This document shows positions 9,475-16,177 of a stretch of DNA of 64,000 nt, one piece after another. Positions within the stretch are counted from its first letter, which is position 1. The number at the start of each line of letters is the position of its first letter. The position numbers and the translations under genes were made by a program. This DNA is from Jeotgalicoccus halotolerans. Lineage in GTDB: Bacteria > Bacillota > Bacilli > Staphylococcales > Salinicoccaceae. The stretch is from positions 62,001 to 126,000 of the forward strand of contig NZ_QUMW01000009.1 of the NCBI RefSeq assembly GCF_003387165.1, in the 5' to 3' direction. The notes below the pieces were generated by a model. That model did not search any database. It was not told the origin of the DNA and worked only from the letters and a program-made list of their open reading frames with translations.

Positions 9475-9508
9475 GCATCTTAACAGAAATGTTGAGGTGC
9501 TATTTTTA
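9475..9508 (+). terminator. GNRA-loop hairpin terminator after holin
   Basis: An 11-bp stem (9475-9485 with 9490-9500, two wobble pairs) closes a GAAA loop, followed by TATTTTTA, the same loop and tail as at 9135-9160. Confidence 0.75.
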
Positions 9509-9536
9509 TGCCCAAATTTAATAAGGAGTGATAGGT

Positions 9537-9695
9537 ATGGTAGAGAAAACTCAAGCAGAAAAAGAACGTGACGATGTATTTACTAGAAATCAAAAATTCG
9601 GCGGTGTCGGTGAAGATATTAAGCCAGTGGAAAAACCGGAAAAAGCAGACGAAACACAATTCAAAGGCTTCAAACCCGATGAGGAGGTTAAATAA
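9537..9695 (+). CDS. Small charged phage protein before the amidase
   Basis: A 52-residue frame starts MVEKTQAEKERDDVFTRNQK and is mostly Lys/Glu/Asp. An AAGGAGTGATAG site precedes the ATG. The stop overlaps the amidase start (TAATG), which argues that both are translated together. It has no membrane segment and no recognised domain, and its function is unknown. Confidence 0.65.
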   Translation: MVEKTQAEKERDDVFTRNQKFGGVGEDIKPVEKPEKADETQFKGFKPDEEVK

Positions 9696-10564
9696 TGGCA
9701 TATAAAATTGTAAATAATATGTTGCCCACAAGTAAGTACGGCATTAAAGCGCCATACGCAATGAATCCGTTATATATTACTGTCCACAATACAGGAAACA
9801 CGGCATCCGCACGTAATGAAGCAGCGTACCATAACAATAATAATGCACAGGTCAGCTATCATGTAGCTATAGACGATAAAGAGGCGGTACAACTCATTCC
9901 GTTCAATCGCACAGCCTGGCACGCAGGTGATGGTATGGGTAATGGTAATATGCGATCAATCGGCATTGAAATCTGTTACTCAATGGATAATGGATATTCA
10001 GGCGCTAAATCAGCCAGGTATAAAGCAGCAGAGGAAAACGCAGCACTATATATCGCTTATGTGCTTAAACAGTACGGTTGGGGAATGGACAGACTGAAAC
10101 GTCACTACGACTGGAGCGGTAAAGACTGTCCACATAAAATGCACGCAACGAACAGTTATCAAGCGTTTAGAAACCGTGTACAAGCGCATTTAAATGCACT
10201 GAATAGCAATAGTAGCAAACCGGTTTCGAAGCCTGCCAGCAAGCCTAAACCGTCAAAAAAACCTACAAGCAGCAAGAAGTCAACGGCGACTATTGTGAAT
10301 GAAGTAATAGCCGGTAAGTGGGGCACTGGAAATGCTCGATTCAACGCTTTGAGAAAGGCGGGATATAACCCTACGACTATTCAGAACGCTGTCAATAAGA
10401 AATTAGGCGCAAGTCCTTCTAAGTCAGCTAAAAAGTCTATTGATACTGTTGCACGTGAAGTCATTGCTGGTAAGTGGGGCAACGGTAACGCTCGCTTCAA
10501 CGCGCTTAAAAAGGCTGGATACAACGCAAACGCAGTCCAGAAACGAGTTAATCAGTTACTATAA
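9695..10564 (+). CDS. Phage endolysin: N-acetylmuramoyl-L-alanine amidase with two Cpl-7 repeats
   Basis: Endolysin of 289 residues. The N-terminal amidase_2 domain (about 15-165) shows the zinc/catalytic elements LYITVHNTGN near residue 30 and KRHYDWSGKDCPHKM near residue 140. This enzyme cuts the bond between muramic acid and the stem peptide. A Ser/Pro/Lys linker (about 173-200) leads to two near-identical 40-residue modules, both containing VIAGKWG-GNARFNAL-KAGYN. These match Cpl-7 (CW_7) wall-binding repeats, which bind peptidoglycan muropeptides without needing choline. No signal peptide is present, so export relies on the holin. The start is an ATG overlapping the preceding stop, with GAGGAGG upstream. 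Confidence 0.93.
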   Translation: MAYKIVNNMLPTSKYGIKAPYAMNPLYITVHNTGNTASARNEAAYHNNNNAQVSYHVAIDDKEAVQLIPFNRTAWHAGDGMGNGNMRSIGIEICYSMDNGYSGAKSARYKAAEENAALYIAYVLKQYGWGMDRLKRHYDWSGKDCPHKMHATNSYQAFRNRVQAHLNALNSNSSKPVSKPASKPKPSKKPTSSKKSTATIVNEVIAGKWGTGNARFNALRKAGYNPTTIQNAVNKKLGASPSKSAKKSIDTVAREVIAGKWGNGNARFNALKKAGYNANAVQKRVNQLL

Positions 10565-10645
10565 AACACGTCACTAAGCACTCGCGAAATTACAGACACA
10601 ATATATGGCTTGAACAACCATAATAAAATTAAATAATTCAACTAC

Positions 10646-10695
10646 AAAACCCCTCGAACACATTACTGGAATGGTGTGTAAGAGGGGTGTTTTTA
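10646..10695 (+). terminator. Terminator of the phage late operon
   Basis: Outer arms ACCCCTC (10649-10655) and GAGGGGT (10682-10688) with further inner pairing, followed by GTTTTT. It lies between the endolysin and the convergent zinc-ribbon gene. Confidence 0.7.
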
Positions 10696-10711
10696 ATATG
10701 TATATCTTTAT

Positions 10712-11152
10712 TTAGTGACTTAATATAAATTGTATTAAGTCATTTATGAAAGAAATATCTTCTTTAAAGTTTCTAGCTGAAGATATAATAACTAATATAT
10801 ACATTAGTTTCTCTTCCACACTTTTCTCTCTTAAATCTTCTCCTGCGACATCTATTAACTCCTTTCCTCTTTTATCTTCAAATACCTTCTCAATAAGGTT
10901 TAATTTACTATGATTATTAATATCAGATGTGTATATTGCAATAATATTATTTATAAAATCATCGTTCTCTGAATCAACCACGCGCAAAACATCATTCTGA
11001 TGTTCATATTTACCATCATCTGGCATAACATTCCTTAAGCAATTAGGACAAGTTACAGTAATACCGCTTATTTCAATTGTAGAATTTTCAAGAAAAATAG
11101 GCATAGAGAACACGGATGAACATTCAGGACAAACTGCTGGGATATTTGGCAT
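10712..11152 (-). CDS. Zinc-ribbon protein, phage cargo gene of unknown function
   Basis: The 146-residue protein has two CPxC knuckles (CPEC near residue 8 and CPNC near residue 35) forming a probable zinc ribbon. A helical, acidic domain follows with VEEKLMYILVIISSARNF near residue 115. It is read against the phage late genes and sits between the lysis module and a toxin-antitoxin-like pair, a typical site for genes expressed in the lysogen. The ATG at 11150-11152 is preceded on its strand by a GAGGAGGTT site. No family was recognised. A role in gene control, superinfection defence or host modification is possible but unproven. Confidence 0.65.
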   Translation of the reverse strand: MPNIPAVCPECSSVFSMPIFLENSTIEISGITVTCPNCLRNVMPDDGKYEHQNDVLRVVDSENDDFINNIIAIYTSDINNHSKLNLIEKVFEDKRGKELIDVAGEDLREKSVEEKLMYILVIISSARNFKEDISFINDLIQFILSH

Positions 11153-11350
11153 TAAATAATAACCTCCTCATTCAATAATCTAATCATATATTATTTCATA
11201 AGCTTTTAACATATATGATTTATATTTCAAATACACAGGTATTGCTCAAATAATGAACTTTATGTTAATATATTACGCTCATATCTATGAATTTACACAT
11301 TTTTAGTCTACTATTATGAGTGAAGAAGAAAAAGAGAGGAGGGCAAGTAT

Positions 11351-11995
11351 ATGGTATGGACTCCTAAAGCAAGAATGGAAAAATTAAGATGGTTACTCAT
11401 GGAGCGAGAGACATCTAACTATCGTAACTTACAAATTCAGAAATTTTTATTTTTCAATGAAATGTTTAATAAATTACATGGAAAACAATATGATATAAGC
11501 AGTCTAAGAGCATATGAAAACGGCCCTGTATTTAGTAACACTTATGGAGATCTCATTCATGAAGAAGATGAATTTTACGATGAATTGAAAAAGGTTGAAA
11601 TCAACCTTACTCCAGAGGAAATCGACAATATGAAAAGGTCTGAGTGTATAATTAAAACACTCACTGATTATGAACTATCAGAATTAACGCACCACTTAGA
11701 TTTATGGAAGAGCAAAGAAGAGCGTATCGCCAATGGTGAAAGACAAATACCTATAGAGGACTCCGACATATCTGAACAAGATATGAAAAAAATATCTCAA
11801 TTATATGATTTGTATGAAGGTATGGATGATAAAGAAATCATAGAAATTAGTGATAAAAGGTACGTTATTTCAAAAGAAGATATGTCTAAACTAACAAATG
11901 AACACACGGAAGTTCTTGATAAACTCAGTGTGCATGAAAATTTAATTAATCCAGTGTATGTATCAATTGAGGATGGAGTGTTAATGATTGATTAA
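11351..11995 (+). CDS. Panacea-domain (SocA/GepA-like, DUF4065) candidate antitoxin
   Basis: 214 residues. The N-terminal half shows the Panacea/DUF4065 signature: LQIQKFLFFNEMFNKLHGK near residue 27, then LRAYENGPVFSNTYGDL near residue 50, where aromatic-x-x-GPV is the family hallmark. Panacea domains act as antitoxins for many unrelated toxins. The C-terminal half is acidic and helical. AGGAGGGCAAG precedes the ATG. The stop lies inside the next gene (8-base overlap), the usual tight coupling of antitoxin and toxin. The pair sits in the cargo part of a prophage, where such modules often act in phage exclusion. Confidence 0.7.
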   Translation: MVWTPKARMEKLRWLLMERETSNYRNLQIQKFLFFNEMFNKLHGKQYDISSLRAYENGPVFSNTYGDLIHEEDEFYDELKKVEINLTPEEIDNMKRSECIIKTLTDYELSELTHHLDLWKSKEERIANGERQIPIEDSDISEQDMKKISQLYDLYEGMDDKEIIEISDKRYVISKEDMSKLTNEHTEVLDKLSVHENLINPVYVSIEDGVLMID

Positions 11996-12407
11996 AGAAA
12001 GAGATGTTACAACGTTAAAAATGCCATTCCCTGATATAAGCTCGGGATTAGCGTTATCTGCGCATATGTATATTTGTTATGAATCAGGTGAAAGCAAAAA
12101 AATGTTTAAAGTCCAATCATTAAAACCACGTCACCTTATGAATATGCCAGCTAATAATTGCATAATTGAAGAAAAAGATATTCAAAGAAATCCATTTAAC
12201 AAAAAGTCTATAATAGATTTAGACAAATATTTTCTCCTGGAAAGAGTGAGAATTAAAGAGTGGGTTCTCGCTAAAACCAGAAGAGATATCTGCTCTGATC
12301 TATATAATAAGATACGAGAAGAAACAGAAGATTTATCAATCTGTCACGAACAAAAAATGAATGTAGATGAAATCGTAACACTTAATAAAGCTGTGAGTAA
12401 GATATAA
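11988..12407 (+). CDS. Candidate toxin partner of the Panacea protein (possible MazF/PemK-like fold)
   Basis: The 139-residue product begins at TTG 11988, 8 bases inside the upstream gene, with GGATGGAG ahead of it; no in-frame ATG is available. Two segments recall MazF/PemK nucleases: an N-terminal beta stretch (KMPFPDISSGLALSAHMYIC) and KKSIIDLDKYFLLERVRIKE near residue 65, where MazF proteins have their switch-to-beta segment with conserved arginine. Similarity is faint, so the toxin identity rests mainly on gene pairing. A strong terminator follows directly. Confidence 0.5.
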   Translation: MIKERDVTTLKMPFPDISSGLALSAHMYICYESGESKKMFKVQSLKPRHLMNMPANNCIIEEKDIQRNPFNKKSIIDLDKYFLLERVRIKEWVLAKTRRDICSDLYNKIREETEDLSICHEQKMNVDEIVTLNKAVSKI

Positions 12408-12411
12408 TAAT

Positions 12412-12437
12412 AAGCCCTCCAAAAGAGGGCTATTTTA
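12412..12437 (+). terminator. Terminator of the toxin-antitoxin-like pair
   Basis: AGCCCTC (12413-12419) pairs with GAGGGCT (12425-12431) around a CAAAA loop, followed by ATTTTAAT. Confidence 0.8.
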
Positions 12438-12440
12438 ATC

Positions 12441-12470
12441 TTTACATACAGAACATACGTTCGCTATAAT
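12441..12470 (+). promoter_or_regulatory. SOS (LexA) box within a sigma-A promoter for the yolD-like gene
   Basis: GAACATACGTTC at 12451-12462 is a perfect GAAC-N4-GTTC LexA site of the Gram-positive type. It lies between a TTTACA -35 (12441-12446) and a TATAAT -10 (12465-12470), spacing 18, so bound LexA would block RNA polymerase. Confidence 0.8.
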
Positions 12471-12489
12471 TACCCTAAAAGGTGATTCT

Positions 12490-12876
12490 ATGAACGTATC
12501 TAAACTAGCTGACATCAATATTCCACAAGGCAGAGGCATGATTAAGTGGGCGCCATTTGCCACGATGCCGGAACAGTTTGAAAATGTGAGCAGAATGAAA
12601 GTGGAACAAGTACATGTGCCTAAACCTAATCTGACAGATGAATTGCAGCAGGATATGGAGTTGAAGTTGCGTGAATTGTTAGGACAAAACGTCATATTGC
12701 GGTACTGGCAGAGCGGTTACGAGTACCAGGTAGAATGTGTCATCGAGAGCTTGGACGATTGGAGCAGGGTGGTTACTGTGCGTAAAGAGGACAGTTTTAT
12801 GTTTGTTCAATTTGAACATATTTATAGTGTGGATGAGTATGATTATATGAGTGATTTAGACTGCCTATATTCATAA
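12490..12876 (+). CDS. YolD-like protein, SOS-regulated
   Basis: The 128-residue protein has the diagnostic YolD-family N-terminus, RGMIKWAPFATMPEQFENV at about residues 14-33, and a C-terminal beta-rich part (VECVIESLDDWSRVVTVRKED). YolD-like proteins are encoded by Bacillus and Staphylococcus chromosomes and phages, usually beside a Y-family DNA polymerase (UvrX/YqjW). They belong to the DNA damage response, with exact role unclear. Here no polymerase gene is adjacent; only the YolD part is present. The upstream LexA box supports induction on DNA damage or prophage induction. The start ATG has AAAGGTGATT ahead of it. Confidence 0.88.
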   Translation: MNVSKLADINIPQGRGMIKWAPFATMPEQFENVSRMKVEQVHVPKPNLTDELQQDMELKLRELLGQNVILRYWQSGYEYQVECVIESLDDWSRVVTVRKEDSFMFVQFEHIYSVDEYDYMSDLDCLYS

Positions 12877-12893
12877 ATTTAGACTAAACATGG

Positions 12894-12997
12894 TATAATA
12901 TAGACGTGCAGTTCTCCGGTATTAATGAGACGAGAGAACTAATTGTGATGTTATATTGTAGCTTCAAACTGGACGGTGTGGAAAGCCGTCCTTTTAT
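12894..12997 (+). ncRNA. Candidate small RNA between yolD and the prophage end
   Basis: An extended -10 (TGGTATAAT, hexamer 12894-12899) is followed by a 7-bp stem (12910-12916 with 12934-12940) and then by a terminator hairpin, GGACGG (12971-12976) with CCGTCC (12986-12991) and TTTTATT. No start codon opens a frame of more than a few codons inside. The predicted transcript is about 90 nt. The -35 is weak, so the call rests on the extended -10 and terminator geometry. Type I antitoxin-like and regulatory RNAs occur at this position in staphylococcal phages, but identity is unknown. Confidence 0.45.
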
Positions 12998-13054
12998 TAT
13001 GCTAAAATTAAATCAGTGCTTAACATGGTGTTATCTATTCTGCAAAATAGCGCA

Positions 13055-13095
13055 CAAAAAATCCGCCTTTCTACTATAATAAGTAGTGGGCGGTA
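13055..13095 (-). terminator. Terminator of the small zinc-finger gene
   Basis: On the minus strand, CCGCC and CTACT arms pair with GTAG and GGCGG, followed by ATTTTTTG. It begins directly after the TAA at 13096-13098. Confidence 0.65.
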
Positions 13096-13272
13096 TTAAA
13101 ATAGATATTTGAAGTGGGTAAACACTCGCTTGCAATTTTCACAACGGATATCTGTCTGTAAATCTCGTTGACGTATTTTCGTGCTATACTTATGATTGCA
13201 TTGAGTGCATTGGACGTTTTCTTTCAGTAACGGATCAAATCGATAATTTTCTAAAAAGTATATGATTTTCAT
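13096..13272 (-). CDS. 58-residue zinc-finger protein at the prophage end
   Basis: A complete small frame begins MKIIYFLENYRFDPLLKENV and carries two CxxC knuckles, CTQC (residues 22-25) and CENC (44-47), 18 residues apart, which predicts one zinc ribbon. GAAAGGATACAC precedes the ATG on its strand and a terminator directly follows the stop, so expression is likely. Small proteins of this layout are found at the ends of Gram-positive prophages. Function is unknown; binding nucleic acid or a host protein is a guess. Confidence 0.65.
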   Translation of the reverse strand: MKIIYFLENYRFDPLLKENVQCTQCNHKYSTKIRQRDLQTDIRCENCKRVFTHFKYLF

Positions 13273-13434
13273 GTGTATCCTTTCGCAATCAGTTTAATTT
13301 GAGTATAGCATTTTCTGACCCCGTATCTGATAAAATATTTATAAATTACGTTTGTCACACATTAACAGGATAATGTAACCCCTTGATTTAACTGGATAAT
13401 ATTTATATAGAAATTAAGGAAAAACGAGATTTGA

Positions 13435-13490
13435 GATTCTCTCCATCTCCGCTTATATAAGCTCAACCCCAAAAGGGGTTGAGCTTTTTT
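13435..13490 (+). other. Probable attachment site: 3' end of a tmRNA/tRNA gene plus its terminator
   Basis: The segment at 13435-13450 has the form of a T-arm 3' strand followed by the acceptor strand CATCTCC, as in tmRNA genes of Firmicutes. It ends abruptly upstream, where phage sequence begins. A very strong terminator follows at 13459-13490 (12-bp stem, AAAA loop, six T), as expected for a stable RNA gene. Phages often integrate here and restore the gene end at the other junction. The other junction lies outside the window, so the duplicated core cannot be confirmed. Confidence 0.5.
13459..13490 (+). terminator. Strong intrinsic terminator
   Basis: AAGCTCAACCCC (13459-13470) pairs fully with GGGGTTGAGCTT (13475-13486) around AAAA, followed by T residues. 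It is the strongest terminator near the prophage junction and would also stop phage cargo transcription. Confidence 0.9.
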
Positions 13491-13562
13491 GTATGAATAT
13501 TTCTAATGCTGATAAAATATATCTTAAATCGAACATAATTTAATCAATTGGATATATAGAAT

Positions 13563-13859
13563 TTAACTTGTCGGTATGAGCTTAAACACTTTTTCCAGAG
13601 ATATATCGTATTTATTTGCGAGTATAGAGACGTTTCCGAGAACATCCCCGAGCTCTCAAATTAATTCATTTCTGTTTTCAGTGTATGACTCAGCTTCTTC
13701 ATCGGGTCTATCTCGACCGATTTCCAAAGCGCGAATGGCTCTGGCGACCTCTCCGGTTCCCTCAGCAAGAAAACCAATTCGCATAAAAATATCTAAATCA
13801 GATCATCCTCTGCTTTTATAATATTTTTCCACACAATGTTGAAATTCAGTAGCGTTCAT
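13563..13859 (-). pseudogene. MazG-like nucleotide pyrophosphohydrolase, broken by two in-frame TGA codons
   Basis: Read on the minus strand from ATG 13857-13859, the 99-codon frame is a clear small MazG-like protein. It has FQHCVEKYYKSRG, then LAEGTGEVARAIRALEIGRD, then ELGDVLGNVSILANKYDIS. The EExxD-type metal-binding pattern is partly degraded: the usual AEE-GE reads AEGTGE. Codons 19 and 68 are both TGA, where relatives have other residues (Trp is likely at the first). A ribosome-binding site is not evident. The intact family hydrolyses non-canonical or excess nucleoside triphosphates. The copy is most likely a decaying gene. Confidence 0.75.
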
Positions 13860-14162
13860 ATATATTCCCCCTGTTTAATAGTCGAGTGCTATTAAAGCAA
13901 TGAGAGTGAGAAATACAACTTGTAAAATAATTAACTCTTCAATAGGAGTTATTGTCGAAAGAGGAGTACATAATTACATAAGGAACTTCATTTTTTGGTG
14001 TAGTTTTCTATTTTGGTTTAAAATATGCATGTAAAAAGGGTCTGCAGTAAGTGTGAAATTAGGAGTTGTAGATTGCTTAGTATTAATCAGATTAGTAACA
14101 CTATACAAAATTATTAAATCAATTAAGTATAGCTGTTGCTTCAAATTTTTAACTTTCGAAAA

Positions 14163-14180
14163 AGAACAAACGTTTGTTCT
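14163..14180. promoter_or_regulatory. Perfect 18-bp palindrome, candidate operator
   Basis: AGAACAAACGTTTGTTCT is fully self-complementary. It contains two overlapping LexA-like registers (GAAC-N4-GTTT and AAAC-N4-GTTC). A TATAAT at 14188-14193 follows, but no gene starts downstream on the plus strand, so it may be a relic of a lost regulated gene. Confidence 0.5.
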
Positions 14181-14210
14181 AAATATTTATAATATTATAT
14201 AATTGAATAG

Positions 14211-14243
14211 AAGCCCAATCTTAAGAAGACTGAGCTTTTATTT
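14211..14243. terminator. Terminator after the RpiR-family gene, possibly bidirectional
   Basis: Arms 14211-14222 and 14226-14237 form a 12-bp stem with two wobbles and an AAG loop. T-rich sequence lies on the plus side; the minus side is less T-rich. Confidence 0.6.
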
Positions 14244-14254
14244 TTGTAAGTAAT

Positions 14255-15100
14255 TTACTTAGAAAAACCAAATCGTTCATTCAAAAAGTTCATTTCTTCA
14301 ACGTTTTTGAATAAAGTCGAGCTGTCTTGCAGAGCTAATAAATAGTTAAGAATGTCAATAATCATAACTGTAGAAACATGCGAGTTTGAGTATGAATTTG
14401 CTTCTACATTTGTAATCAATAAGATACTCGCATTATTACTTATATCTGTTGAGTGATTATCTGTAATAGCAATCTGTTTTATATTTTTTTCTTTCACATA
14501 TTGACTAAGGTTTCCCATTCTTGAAGAATAGGTGGGGATAGAGATGAAAATTACTAAATCTTCATTATTCATTCCGCGAATATAATCTAATGCTTCAAGT
14601 GTTTCTCCATTAAAAAGAGTAGATTTTGCATAAAACTCATTTATGTGTACATTCAACATATGTGCAGGACCGTATGAGTTCTTTCGAGCAACAATTAATA
14701 TCTTTCGAGCATTTTTAATTGCTTCTTTAAACTCTACAAATGTTTCGAGTTTATTGTTATAAGCTGTTTGGTTTAAGTTAGAAACAGACTGATTATAAAC
14801 AATAGAAACAGCATCATCATTAGTTTGTTTATTCTCAGTATTAATATTTTGTGTTTTTGGCATAGCTAGTCTTTTTTTAACTATATCTTGAATAACTTTC
14901 TGAAGATCTGGAAATCCACTATATCCAAGGTCTTGAGAAAACCTAACCACAACAGATTCACTGACATTCGCAGATTTTGCAACTTTGCTTGCGGTAGTAA
15001 AAGCTGCTTCGAGCCAATTATCTAAAATATAGTATGCAACTCTTTTTTTTGCCTCGCTGGCAGATTCTATAGAATCTTGAATTTGTGTGAATATAGACAT
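14255..15100 (-). CDS. RpiR/MurR-family transcriptional regulator (HTH + SIS)
   Basis: 281 residues. The N-terminal helix-turn-helix (about 1-78) contains TTASKVAKSANVSESVVVRFSQDLGY, the RpiR family signature. A SIS sugar-phosphate-type sensor domain follows (about 120-260), with KILIVARKNSYGPAHML and LVIFISIPTYSSRMGNL. RpiR regulators usually control catabolic genes next to them and respond to a small phosphorylated ligand. It lies 57 bases downstream of the opine-dehydrogenase-like gene on the same strand and next to the divergent transporter operon, so those are its likely targets. Whether it activates or represses cannot be told. Confidence 0.88.
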   Translation of the reverse strand: MSIFTQIQDSIESASEAKKRVAYYILDNWLEAAFTTASKVAKSANVSESVVVRFSQDLGYSGFPDLQKVIQDIVKKRLAMPKTQNINTENKQTNDDAVSIVYNQSVSNLNQTAYNNKLETFVEFKEAIKNARKILIVARKNSYGPAHMLNVHINEFYAKSTLFNGETLEALDYIRGMNNEDLVIFISIPTYSSRMGNLSQYVKEKNIKQIAITDNHSTDISNNASILLITNVEANSYSNSHVSTVMIIDILNYLLALQDSSTLFKNVEEMNFLNERFGFSK

Positions 15101-15157
15101 ATTAAAAGCCTCGTTTTCTATGGGATTTACGATTAGTAGTATATTTGAAAATGATTA

Positions 15158-16177
15158 CTAAGAATATTGTTGAATATTACATATTCTTCTTCCTGTTTCT
15201 AAAAAGTTTTGATTATAGATAGAAGATGCGAGATTAATGACCAATTCCATCGTAGGTACATTGATATTTTTTCTTCTAGCTAAATAGTATAAAGGAACTA
15301 AGCTCATTGGAATATCTTCTAAAATATAACGTGAGTTTATACTCTCTGGAGCAACAATATCTTGATACTCAGTATTATATCGTATTCTATCATATAGCTC
15401 AGTATCGTCTCTTCCGTATTTGTCTTCCAACCATTCGTAAACTCCTATTACATCTATATCATATGCTTTACTTATTAAAAGTCTTTCATAGTCTAGTTTC
15501 TCAATAAATTTTGCAATAGAAGGACTGATACCTTCTTGGTAAAAGTTATATGAATCAGCATTATCTATACGAGATAGATTAAACAAGAAAAGTGTTGGGT
15601 GCAACATAGCTCCGATATTACTAAAGCTTGTAACTAATACGTTATTATATACAACAAAATAGGGGAGTATACTATTTAAATCTTTTACCACTTGAGGAGC
15701 TTTTTCTTTAGGTATAGTAGCAAGACCTACACTTTTTTTTGTACCATAGATTGTAATCTCAGTTGGAGCTTCTTTCCTACATGCAAACAATAAAGTTTCC
15801 GTTTCTCCAATAATATTGTTTTTGTCATATAACTCAAAAACTCTTTTAAATTGAATGGCTCCGCCTGTACGACCAGGATGTAAAACAATTGTTTGACTAT
15901 CGATATATTTAACAACTTCTTTACTTAAGTCTTTATGTGCGAAAGAAGGGGTAATTATAAAAATATACTCACTTCCTTCAAGAGCAACTTGTAAATTATC
16001 TGTAACTAAATCAATGATGTAATCGATATTGTTATACGTAATAATATTATTGTTTAAAATTATGGGATCAATAACCTCTTTAAATTTATCATACAAGTTT
16101 ACTGTATGACCCCTTTCTTTCAATTTTGCTGAAAAAGCTAATCCTCCATTACCGGCCCCAATTATTGTAAATTTCAT
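15158..16177 (-). CDS. NAD/NADP octopine/nopaline (opine) dehydrogenase family protein
   Basis: The 339-residue protein opens with a Rossmann NAD(P) site, MKFTIIGAGNGGLAFSAKLK, typical of the octopine/nopaline dehydrogenase family. A C-terminal helical domain includes AMLHPTLFLFNLSRIDN near residue 190, where the family His of the catalytic dyad is expected (the H in MLHP). Such enzymes reductively join, or oxidatively split, an amino acid and a 2-keto acid. Context (regulator, GltS-type transporter, Ocd-like enzyme) favours use of an imported opine-like compound, but biosynthesis is also possible. Strong AAGGAGAG site before the ATG. Substrate unknown. Confidence 0.8.
   Translation of the reverse strand: MKFTIIGAGNGGLAFSAKLKERGHTVNLYDKFKEVIDPIILNNNIITYNNIDYIIDLVTDNLQVALEGSEYIFIITPSFAHKDLSKEVVKYIDSQTIVLHPGRTGGAIQFKRVFELYDKNNIIGETETLLFACRKEAPTEITIYGTKKSVGLATIPKEKAPQVVKDLNSILPYFVVYNNVLVTSFSNIGAMLHPTLFLFNLSRIDNADSYNFYQEGISPSIAKFIEKLDYERLLISKAYDIDVIGVYEWLEDKYGRDDTELYDRIRYNTEYQDIVAPESINSRYILEDIPMSLVPLYYLARRKNINVPTMELVINLASSIYNQNFLETGRRICNIQQYS

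Larger units (their letters stand above)
1..13450. mobile_element. Prophage, right (late/lysis and cargo) end
   Basis: Genes 1-10564 are in the standard late order of Gram-positive siphoviruses: tape measure, distal tail protein, tail tip protein, small proteins, holin, amidase. Cargo genes with their own promoters and an opposite-strand gene follow up to about 13272. The right limit is inferred from a tRNA/tmRNA-like 3' end at 13435-13450 that is directly followed by a terminator. The left part (integrase, repressor, replication, packaging, head) lies outside the window, so whether the phage is intact cannot be judged. All the tail and lysis frames seen here are open. Confidence 0.85.
13860..14254. 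other. Gene-poor decayed stretch
   Basis: No convincing gene was found. On the minus strand, 13875-13970 reads as a short hydrophobic tail (ITPIEELIILQVVFLTLIAL) before a stop, perhaps the remnant of a membrane protein. The stretch holds the palindrome at 14163-14180 and the terminator at 14211-14243. Its AT richness and broken frames fit an old integration site. Confidence 0.4.

Noticed and set aside
13576-13821. Plus-strand open frame of 81 codons
   Set aside because: It is antisense to the MazG-like pseudogene, whose minus-strand frame has clear family sequence; the plus frame has no ribosome-binding site.
13875-13970. Gene for a membrane protein on the minus strand
   Set aside because: Only about 30 codons are open between stops and no start signal exists; at best a remnant.
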